Of a stretch of 64,000 bases of DNA, positions 1-6,766 are shown piece after piece. Origin of the DNA: Anaerococcus sp. Marseille-Q5996 (GTDB lineage: Bacteria; Bacillota; Clostridia; Tissierellales; Peptoniphilaceae). Both the position numbers and the translations under genes were made by a program. A model generated the notes under the pieces. The model ran no database searches and was not told the DNA's origin. It saw only the letters and a list, made by a program, of their open reading frames with translations. Position 1 is the stretch's first letter. Every line of letters starts with the position of its first letter. The stretch is from assembly GCF_946893725.1 (NCBI RefSeq), contig NZ_CAMPPE010000001.1, positions 124,001 through 188,000 on the forward strand, read 5' to 3'.

Positions 1-2283
1 TCATTTATCCTTTACCGTGCAAAACACAACATGGATCGCAAGGTAATGACAGATTTTGAACAATATATCAATGATAAAGAGATTTTAGACATCATTTCAA
101 AAGTCCAAAGCGAATTTGATAATCAAAGATATCCAATAGATTCTTTATATTTTAAATTTGAATCTTTTACCAAGGCAAATATGACTGATGATGAACTTTT
201 AAAGGCCCTAACTCGTGCAGCAAGTGAGCTTACTAGCAAGGAAACTCCTGACTGGGAAATTATAGCGGCAAGATTTTTGATGTATGAAATTGATCTTGAA
301 ATAAAGAGAAATGAAGAAAGATACGACATTGTAGACTTCAAATCAAAAATCGACTACCTAACTAATGCTGGCCTTTATGGGGCATATATCAAAGAAAATT
401 ATTCTTCAGAAGATTTTGATGAATTAGAAGCATATCTTAAAAAAGACCGCGATGATTTATTTACCTATTCTGGTTTAGATTTGGTTAAAAAGCGCTATCT
501 AATTCGTACTTTTACAGGAGATATTATCGAAAGTGTCCAAGAAATGTTTATGGGCATTGCCATGCACTTAGCAATCCCAGAAAAAGACAGGGTTGCATTT
601 GCAAAAAGACTTTATGATATCCTATCAACATTAAAAGCAACTATGGCGACCCCTACCATGACCAATGCTCGTAAACCATTTAACCAACTTTCATCATGCT
701 TTATTGATACAGTTCCAGATACTTTAAAGGGAATTTACCGTTCAATAACAAATTTTGCTGAAGTTTCTAAACACGGCGGCGGCATGGGTTTATATTTTGG
801 AAAAGTTCGTGCAAATGGATCTGATATTCGTGGCTTTGAAGGAGTTGCAGGTGGAGTTATCCGTTGGATAAGACTTGCCAATGACACTGCAGTTGCTGTT
901 GACCAACTTGGTGTTCGCCAAGGGGCAGTTGCTTGTTACCTAGATATTTGGCATAAAGATATGCCTGAATTTTTGGGACTTAAAACAAACAATGGGGATG
1001 ACAGAATGAAAGCCCACGATATATTCCCTGGGGTTTGCTTCCCTGATTACTTCTGGGAATTAAGTCGTGATGATATAAATGCAACCTGGTATATGTTTGA
1101 CCCACATGAAATTGAGAAAAAATATGGCAAGTCTCTTGAGGATACCTATGGAGATGAGTGGAAAGAATTTTATTTAAAACTTGTTGAAGATAAAGAAATA
1201 TCAAGAAGAACTATGCCAGTAAAAGAAATGGTGCGTTTACTAATCAAATCCTGGACAGAAACAGGAACACCATTTGTCTTTAATAGAGATGCAGTAAATA
1301 AATTTAATCCAAACAAACACAAGGGTATGATTTACTCATCAAATCTTTGTACAGAAATCGCCCAAAATATGAGCCCATCAGAAACAGTTTCTACAGAAAT
1401 TGTGGATGAAAATGGCGACACAATTATAGTTAACAAAACAAAACCAGGTGACTTTGTAGAATGTAACCTAGCAAGCTTAACCCTTGGTAAATTTGATGTG
1501 ACCGACCAAGCAGTCCTAGAAGAAACTGTTAGAACAGTAGTAAGAGCCCTAGATAATGTAATTGATTTAAATTACTACCCAACCCCATATGCAGAGGTTA
1601 CAAACAAAAAATACCGAGCAATTGGTCTTGGAACAAGCGGCTACCACCATATGCTAGTTAAAAATGATATAAAATGGACAAATCGCGAAGCCCACGCAGA
1701 ATTTGTAGACAAGGTTTATGAAGATATAAACTACTATGCAATCCTAGAATCAATGGAAATTGCCAAAGAAAAAGGATCATACAAAGAGTTTGAAGGAAGC
1801 GACTGGCAAACAGGTGAATATTTTGATCTAAGAGATTACAATAGCGACCGTTGGGAAGAATTAAAAAATCAAGTAGCTAAAAACGGACTAAGAAATGGCT
1901 ACCTAATGGCAATAGCTCCAACAGGGTCTACATCAATTATCTCAGGAACATCTGCAGGAGTTGACCCAATTATGAGCAGATACTTCCTAGAAGAGAAAAA
2001 AGGAGCCATAGTACCAAGAGTAGCTCCAGGTCTAACTACAAAAACATTTTGGCTATACGAAAATGCCCACGACATTGATCAAAATATATCAATGGAAATG
2101 GCAGGCGTAAGACAAAGACATATAGACCAAGCCCAATCCGTAAATATTTATATAACCAACGAATATACCATGCGCCAAATATTAAACGTATATATCAAAG
2201 CATGGGAGGCAGGAGTAAAAAGTATATACTATGTAAGAGGTAAAAGCCTTGAAGTAGAAGATTGTGATTCTTGTGCAAGTTAG
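1..2283 (+). CDS. nrdA: Ribonucleoside-diphosphate reductase, large subunit (class I), 5'-truncated by window edge
   Basis: Catalytic alpha subunit that reduces NDPs to dNDPs in the cytoplasm with the NrdB radical subunit. An ATG lies at 31, but the same frame is open back to base 1 and reads SFILYRAKHNM before it. That looks like the end of an ATP-cone domain (typical ending F/Y-I-x-Y-R), so the true start is probably upstream of the window. Counting from the ATG at 31, the active-site cysteines are Cys223 (LSSCFID), Cys440 in SNLCTE and Cys478 in VECNLAS; the C-terminal redox pair is Cys745/Cys748 (CDSCAS). NrdB is downstream but separated by a toxin-antitoxin pair. Family certain; start uncertain. 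Confidence 0.95.
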   Translation, partial: SFILYRAKHNMDRKVMTDFEQYINDKEILDIISKVQSEFDNQRYPIDSLYFKFESFTKANMTDDELLKALTRAASELTSKETPDWEIIAARFLMYEIDLEIKRNEERYDIVDFKSKIDYLTNAGLYGAYIKENYSSEDFDELEAYLKKDRDDLFTYSGLDLVKKRYLIRTFTGDIIESVQEMFMGIAMHLAIPEKDRVAFAKRLYDILSTLKATMATPTMTNARKPFNQLSSCFIDTVPDTLKGIYRSITNFAEVSKHGGGMGLYFGKVRANGSDIRGFEGVAGGVIRWIRLANDTAVAVDQLGVRQGAVACYLDIWHKDMPEFLGLKTNNGDDRMKAHDIFPGVCFPDYFWELSRDDINATWYMFDPHEIEKKYGKSLEDTYGDEWKEFYLKLVEDKEISRRTMPVKEMVRLLIKSWTETGTPFVFNRDAVNKFNPNKHKGMIYSSNLCTEIAQNMSPSETVSTEIVDENGDTIIVNKTKPGDFVECNLASLTLGKFDVTDQAVLEETVRTVVRALDNVIDLNYYPTPYAEVTNKKYRAIGLGTSGYHHMLVKNDIKWTNREAHAEFVDKVYEDINYYAILESMEIAKEKGSYKEFEGSDWQTGEYFDLRDYNSDRWEELKNQVAKNGLRNGYLMAIAPTGSTSIISGTSAGVDPIMSRYFLEEKKGAIVPRVAPGLTTKTFWLYENAHDIDQNISMEMAGVRQRHIDQAQSVNIYITNEYTMRQILNVYIKAWEAGVKSIYYVRGKSLEVEDCDSCAS

Positions 2284-2301
2284 ATGAGAAATAAATCTCC
2301 T

Positions 2302-2329
2302 TTGATAATACGCATATACGTTGTATAGT
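2302..2329 (+). promoter_or_regulatory. Promoter for the toxin-antitoxin pair
   Basis: TTGATA at 2302-2307, a 16-bp spacer, and TATAGT at 2324-2329, lying in the gap after nrdA. It can drive relB-yoeB and then nrdB independently of the nrdA promoter. The surrounding AT-rich sequence has only weak dyad symmetry (ATAC...GTAT), so an autoregulatory operator is possible but not shown. Confidence 0.6.
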
Positions 2330-2355
2330 ATTTGTATATAAAAAGGAGATTAATT

Positions 2356-2616
2356 ATGACCCAATCACAAATAAACGTAAGAGTTGATTCTAGTACAAAA
2401 AAGGATGCTGAAAGGATATGCTCAGAAATAGGTATATCTTTATCATCAGCGATTAATATATATTTAAAAAAAATAGTTAGAGAAAACAAAATTCCTTTTG
2501 AATTGGAAGCAGATCCTTTTTATAGTCCAAAAAATCTTAAAAAGATTGAAAAACTAATCGAAGACTATGAAAAAGGTAAAGTAGAAATTTTAAACCATGA
2601 ACTAATAGAGGAGTGA
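2356..2616 (+). CDS. RelB/DinJ-like antitoxin
   Basis: An 86-residue antitoxin expected to bind and neutralise the YoeB-type toxin encoded 1 nt downstream and to repress the shared promoter. The N-terminal part (INVRVDSSTKKDAE, then ISLSSAINIYLKKIV) fits the ribbon-helix-helix DNA-binding fold of RelB/DinJ, followed by the family-typical IPFEL and an acidic helical tail that would wrap the toxin. The ATG at 2356 is chosen over a TTG at 2332 because AAGGAGAT at 2343-2350 is ideally spaced. YoeB toxins usually pair with YefM/Phd-type antitoxins, so a RelB-type partner is unusual. Family assignment is good; the exact subfamily is uncertain. Confidence 0.85.
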   Translation: MTQSQINVRVDSSTKKDAERICSEIGISLSSAINIYLKKIVRENKIPFELEADPFYSPKNLKKIEKLIEDYEKGKVEILNHELIEE

Positions 2617-2617
2617 T

Positions 2618-2878
2618 TTGAGAAACATCGAGTGGACTCTGCCTGCGTGGGAGGAATACCTTTCTTGGCAGAAGAAAAATAAAAATAATTTCAAAAAGAT
2701 AAACAAACTTATCAAAATAACTCTTAGAACACCGCTTGATGGTCTGGGAAAACCTGAATCTTTAAAGTCTAACTATTCAGGTTATTGGAGCAGAAGAATT
2801 GACCAGGAACACAGAATTGTTTATAAAGTTTTTGATGAAAAAATAGTTATTATATCTTGCAAAGAGCACTATGAGTAA
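2618..2878 (+). CDS. yoeB: YoeB/Txe-family mRNA endonuclease toxin
   Basis: An 86-residue ribosome-dependent mRNA interferase of the RelE superfamily that cuts mRNA in the A site when its antitoxin is lost. It has the YoeB layout: WEEYLSWQ, INKLI, GLGKPESLK, YWSRRI, HRIVY and the C-terminal HYE. Glu47, Arg66 and His84 correspond to YoeB Glu46, Arg65 and His83, so the active site looks intact. The start is TTG, 1 nt after the antitoxin stop, with GAGGAG just upstream. The stop codon lies just upstream of the nrdB ribosome site. A complete, apparently functional toxin inside the nrd operon. Confidence 0.9.
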   Translation: MRNIEWTLPAWEEYLSWQKKNKNNFKKINKLIKITLRTPLDGLGKPESLKSNYSGYWSRRIDQEHRIVYKVFDEKIVIISCKEHYE

Positions 2879-2891
2879 AAAGGAGCAGACA

Positions 2892-3950
2892 ATGGAAGAT
2901 AGCAAAAAAAGAGAAGTTGAAAAACGTGGTATTTTTAATGAAGATGGAGACCTTGATCTTGCTAAGAGAAAAATTATCCAAGGTAATACAACCAACCTAA
3001 ATGATTTTAACAACTTAAAATACACTTGGACCAGTGATTGGTACCGCCAAGCTATGAATAACTTCTGGATACCAGAAGAAATTAACCTAAACCAAGACAT
3101 AAAAGATTATAGAAATCTTGATGAGCACGAAAAATTTGCCTTTGATAGGATAATTTCATTTTTAACATATCTTGACTCAATCCAAACTGCAAATCTCCCA
3201 AATTTGCAAACCTATGTTACAGCAAATGAAATCAACCTTTGCCTGTCAATTCAAACCTACCAAGAGTCCATCCACTCTCAATCATATTCATACATCCTAG
3301 ATACAATTTGTTCACCAGAAGAGCGTACAAATATCCTTTATATGTGGAAGGATGATGAACATTTACTTCACAGAAACGAATATATAGGCGAACAATACAA
3401 TGATTTCTTAGAAAAAGATGATGAATTCAACTTTATGAAGGCCTTAATTGCAAATTACATTCTAGAAGGTATTTACTTTTACTCAGGATTTTCATTTTTC
3501 TATAACCTAGGACGTAACGGAAAAATGCCAGGAACTGTCCAAGAGATTAGATACATCAACCGTGACGAAAACACCCACCTATGGTTATTTAGGTCTCTTA
3601 TAAATGACCTTAAAAAAGAAAGACCAGATTTATTTACAGATGAGCACATCAAATATTACACAGAAATGCTAAAAGAAGGTGTAGAGCAAGAAATTGCTTG
3701 GGGGAAATATGCAATTGGTGATAATATAGCTGGTTTAAATGGAAAAATGATTGAAGATTACATTAAATACCTAGGAAACTTAAGAGCCAAAGGCCTAGGA
3801 TTTGGAAATCTTTATGAAGGCTACAATGAAGTACCAGAATCTATGAAATGGGTTGAAGAATACGCTGACCCTAACCAAGTAAAAACTGACTTTTTCGAAG
3901 CAAAAGTAACTGCATATTCCAAATCTTCTATTATAGAAGATGATTTATAA
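2892..3950 (+). CDS. nrdB: Ribonucleoside-diphosphate reductase, small (radical) subunit
   Basis: Ferritin-like beta subunit that holds the dinuclear metal site and tyrosyl radical needed by NrdA. All class I ligands can be matched: Asp in YLDSIQ, Glu and His in ESIH, the radical Tyr four residues after that His (HSQSY), Glu in ILEGIYFY, and Glu/His in RDENTH. About 352 residues, normal for the family. The ATG at 2892 is chosen because AAAGGAG sits 7-8 nt upstream; the ATG at 2871 would overlap yoeB and lacks a ribosome site. The RBS begins immediately after the yoeB stop, so translation may depend on transcription through the toxin-antitoxin pair. A strong terminator follows. Confidence 0.95.
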   Translation: MEDSKKREVEKRGIFNEDGDLDLAKRKIIQGNTTNLNDFNNLKYTWTSDWYRQAMNNFWIPEEINLNQDIKDYRNLDEHEKFAFDRIISFLTYLDSIQTANLPNLQTYVTANEINLCLSIQTYQESIHSQSYSYILDTICSPEERTNILYMWKDDEHLLHRNEYIGEQYNDFLEKDDEFNFMKALIANYILEGIYFYSGFSFFYNLGRNGKMPGTVQEIRYINRDENTHLWLFRSLINDLKKERPDLFTDEHIKYYTEMLKEGVEQEIAWGKYAIGDNIAGLNGKMIEDYIKYLGNLRAKGLGFGNLYEGYNEVPESMKWVEEYADPNQVKTDFFEAKVTAYSKSSIIEDDL

Positions 3951-3955
3951 AATTA

Positions 3956-3978
3956 GAACCCTTAGGGGTTCTTTTTTT
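3956..3978 (+). terminator. Rho-independent terminator after nrdB
   Basis: Arms GAACCC and GGGTTC around a TTAG loop, followed by a run of seven or more T, starting 6 nt after the nrdB stop. Confidence 0.9.
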
Positions 3979-4029
3979 GTGGCTAAAATTCAATATATTT
4001 TCTAAAATTTAAAAAATTTTTAAAAATAG

Positions 4030-4090
4030 TTGAACAATGTTCATTTAGGTGTAGAATATAAACTGTAACAACAAATGAACAACGTTCATT
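4030..4090 (+). promoter_or_regulatory. TetR promoter with two palindromic operators
   Basis: Two copies of a near-identical palindrome flank a promoter: TGAAC-AAT-GTTCA at 4031-4043 and AATGAAC-AAC-GTTCATT at 4074-4090, centres 45 bp apart. TTGAAC (4030-4035) inside operator 1, a 16-bp spacer and TAGAAT (4052-4057) form a promoter, so operator 1 covers the -35 and operator 2 covers the transcript start region. This suggests autorepression by the TetR protein encoded immediately downstream. Confidence 0.75.
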
Positions 4091-4106
4091 TTTTATAGGA
4101 GGTTTT

Positions 4107-4691
4107 ATGGTATCAGATAGCTTAGTCGGAAAAAAAGAAAAAATTATGGAGTCGGCTCTTAAGGTTTTTAAGAAAAAGGGGCCTGACAAGGCTTCTGTCC
4201 GTGAAATCATGTCTGAATCAGGTTTTGGACTTGGGACTTTTTATCTTTATTACACTGATAAAAATGATTTGAAGGAAAAAATTGTCCTTGATAAGGCCAT
4301 GGATATTATAATCAAGGCTGAAGAAAACTGTGAGGGTGAAGATCCAGTTGAAAGATATATTTCTTTTGTGGATTACATAATAGATTATTTAATTGCTAAT
4401 CCCTTTGAACTTGATCTTTTAAGCAACAATATCACCTGGGCCCTATATACAAAAATTGAGCATGATGAAAGGCTAACTGAGGCTGATTCGACTTTACAAT
4501 TTATTTTAAATAAGTACGAAAATTTATTTTCCAAATCTTACAGCCAATCTCAACAGCTTTACATTTTAGCTATGACTTTTGATATTATGATGTCCACTTG
4601 TAAGAGTGCTCTTATGGAGGATTCAACTTTATCTATCGATGAAATGAAACCAGTTTTATTTGCTGTTATAAGAAAAATTTTTAATAGATAA
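4107..4691 (+). CDS. TetR/AcrR-family transcriptional regulator
   Basis: A 194-residue dimeric repressor likely controlling itself and the downstream transporter operon. Residues 10-55 form the TetR helix-turn-helix (KIMESALKVFKKKG, then VREIMSESGFGLGTFYLYY). The all-helical C-terminal part is the variable ligand-binding and dimer domain and gives no clue to the ligand. The ATG at 4107 has AGGAGG ideally spaced. It sits 11 nt before the MMPL gene, and two palindromes in its promoter are plausible binding sites. By analogy with other TetR-MMPL pairs, the ligand is probably a substrate of the pump; that is inference. Confidence 0.9.
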   Translation: MVSDSLVGKKEKIMESALKVFKKKGPDKASVREIMSESGFGLGTFYLYYTDKNDLKEKIVLDKAMDIIIKAEENCEGEDPVERYISFVDYIIDYLIANPFELDLLSNNITWALYTKIEHDERLTEADSTLQFILNKYENLFSKSYSQSQQLYILAMTFDIMMSTCKSALMEDSTLSIDEMKPVLFAVIRKIFNR

Positions 4692-4702
4692 GGAGAAATA
4701 AA

Positions 4703-6757
4703 ATGAAAAAAATATCAAGATTTATTTCATACCATCCAAAATTAGTCTTACTTATTATGACCTTATTACTTATACCTTCTTGGATTGGCTATGAAAATAC
4801 TGGTGTAAACTATGATATTCTCTCCTACTTACCTGCTGACCTTGAGTCTACCCAAGGCCAAGAAATTCTAGATAAGGATTTTAAAAATGCTGCAACTGGC
4901 ATGCTGATTTTAAAAGGCGATGACCATGATGCAGATCAGTTAAAAAAGCAGATTCTAGAAATTGATGGTGTAGAAGATGTTATTTCAAAATCTTCTATTG
5001 TGGGAGATACAGTACCAAATGAATTTTTACCAGATGGGATAAGAGATGCCTTTTATGCAGAAGATTCTACTCTTTTGATGGTTAAATTTAGTGAGTCTTC
5101 ATCTTCTTTTAGGACTATGGAGGCAATAGATCAGATAAAGGCAATTGAATCTAAAGAAAAATTTTTATCAGGTATTTCTTCCTTGGTAAAAGATACTAAG
5201 GATCTGATAGACCATGAAACGCCAATCTATGTAGCACTGGCGGTAGTTCTTGCCCTAATAGTTTTAAGTTTTACCAATGAGTCTACAATCATACCATTTT
5301 TATTTATGTTAAACATTGGTTATGCGATTCTTTATAACTTTGGTACAAATATTTTCTTAGGGGAGATTTCATATATAACAAAGGCAATTGCAGCGGTATT
5401 GCAATTAGCTGTAACAACAGACTACTCAATTTTCTTATATCATAGATATGTAGAAAAGAAACAAAAAAATGAAAACAAAAATGAGGCTATGGCTAAGGCT
5501 ATTGAATCTACAGTAGCATCTATTTTTGCTTCATCACTTACTACCTTTGCAGGATTTTTAGTTTTACTTTTAATGAGACTGGGTCTTGGTAAAGATATCG
5601 GTCTTGTAATGAGTAAGGGTGTGCTTTTAGGATTAGTATCAACAGTAGTTGTTCTTCCTCCAATGATCTTGCTTACAGAAAAATGGGTCAATAGATTTAA
5701 CCATAAGGTTTTACTGCCATCCTTTGAGAAGACTTCAAACTTTACTTTAAAATACAAAAAAACTTTATTTATTGTATTTTTAGCTCTTTTCATCCCAGCA
5801 ATTTATGGGTCAACTCATACAGACCTTTACTACAACTTAGATAGGTCACTACCTCAAGATCTTGATTCCATAGTTGCCCTAAACAAAATGAAAAAAGATT
5901 ATGACATGGCATCTACTCATTTTATAGTAGTAAAAGATGATTTGAGCAAGCAATCTATAAATGGCATGGTAGGAGAATTAGAAGATGTAGATGGAGTAAA
6001 TAATGTCCTTAGTGTCAACTCTGCAACAGGACTTACCCTACCATCTAGTGTTTTACCAGATAAACTAAAAGATAATTTTGTAAAAAATGGCTACCAAATG
6101 CTGATGCTAAACTCTAAGTACCAAACAGCATCACCTGAGGTTAAAGAGCAAATAGCAGAAATAAATAAAATTGTAAAAGACCACGATCCAGATGGATATC
6201 TGACAGGTGAAGCAGTTCTTACTGATGACCTAACAGAAATATCTGACCGTGACTTTAAAATGGTAAATATTGCATCCATTGCAGTTGTATTTTTAATTAT
6301 AGCTATAGTATTTAAATCTTTTGCCCTACCAATCGTACTAATTGCGGCAATAGAGCTAGCTATACTTATAAATATGGGGCTACCATTTTATATGGGCCAA
6401 ACCATACCATTTATCACATCAATAATAATCGGTGTAGTGCAATTAGGTTCAACAATTGACTACTCAATCCTAATGACAGATAGATTTTTATTCGAATACA
6501 AGAAAAACAAGGATAAAAACAAGGCTTTAAAAATAGCAACAAAAGAAACAGCAAAATCAATTGTTACATCAGCCCTTGCGTTTTTTGCAGCAACTATTGG
6601 TGTAGGTATGTATTCAAAAATGGAGATAGTATCTACCATATGTATATTTTTGGCAAGAGGAGCAATAATTTCCATGCTAGTAATTATTATCTTCCTACCT
6701 GCAATAATTAGCGTAACATTCCCATTCATAAAAAAGACAACAAAAGGATTAAATTAG
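4703..6757 (+). CDS. MMPL/RND-family membrane transporter
   Basis: A 684-residue polytopic exporter of the MMPL branch of RND transporters. It has the expected two-fold repeat: an N-terminal TM helix, an extracytoplasmic domain (about residues 30-175) and a TM bundle, then a second TM helix near residue 350, a second domain and a second bundle. Each half carries the family DY motif in TM4 (TTDYSIFLYHR near 237, STIDYSILMTDR near 583), which relays protons. Substrates could be lipids, drugs or peptides; nothing here decides. It is in an operon with a TetR regulator and a secreted LxxG-repeat protein, a set resembling MMPL plus Pip/YhgE-like partners in other Firmicutes. Confidence 0.88.
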   Translation: MKKISRFISYHPKLVLLIMTLLLIPSWIGYENTGVNYDILSYLPADLESTQGQEILDKDFKNAATGMLILKGDDHDADQLKKQILEIDGVEDVISKSSIVGDTVPNEFLPDGIRDAFYAEDSTLLMVKFSESSSSFRTMEAIDQIKAIESKEKFLSGISSLVKDTKDLIDHETPIYVALAVVLALIVLSFTNESTIIPFLFMLNIGYAILYNFGTNIFLGEISYITKAIAAVLQLAVTTDYSIFLYHRYVEKKQKNENKNEAMAKAIESTVASIFASSLTTFAGFLVLLLMRLGLGKDIGLVMSKGVLLGLVSTVVVLPPMILLTEKWVNRFNHKVLLPSFEKTSNFTLKYKKTLFIVFLALFIPAIYGSTHTDLYYNLDRSLPQDLDSIVALNKMKKDYDMASTHFIVVKDDLSKQSINGMVGELEDVDGVNNVLSVNSATGLTLPSSVLPDKLKDNFVKNGYQMLMLNSKYQTASPEVKEQIAEINKIVKDHDPDGYLTGEAVLTDDLTEISDRDFKMVNIASIAVVFLIIAIVFKSFALPIVLIAAIELAILINMGLPFYMGQTIPFITSIIIGVVQLGSTIDYSILMTDRFLFEYKKNKDKNKALKIATKETAKSIVTSALAFFAATIGVGMYSKMEIVSTICIFLARGAIISMLVIIIFLPAIISVTFPFIKKTTKGLN

Positions 6758-6766
6758 GAGGATTTT

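Noticed and set aside
2308-2326. ATAC...GTAT dyad as a toxin-antitoxin operator
   Set aside because: Only four bases per arm match cleanly; not better than chance in AT-rich DNA.
2280-2489. Minus-strand ORF over the antitoxin promoter
   Set aside because: No ribosome site or recognisable protein; it is the complement of the promoter and antitoxin gene.
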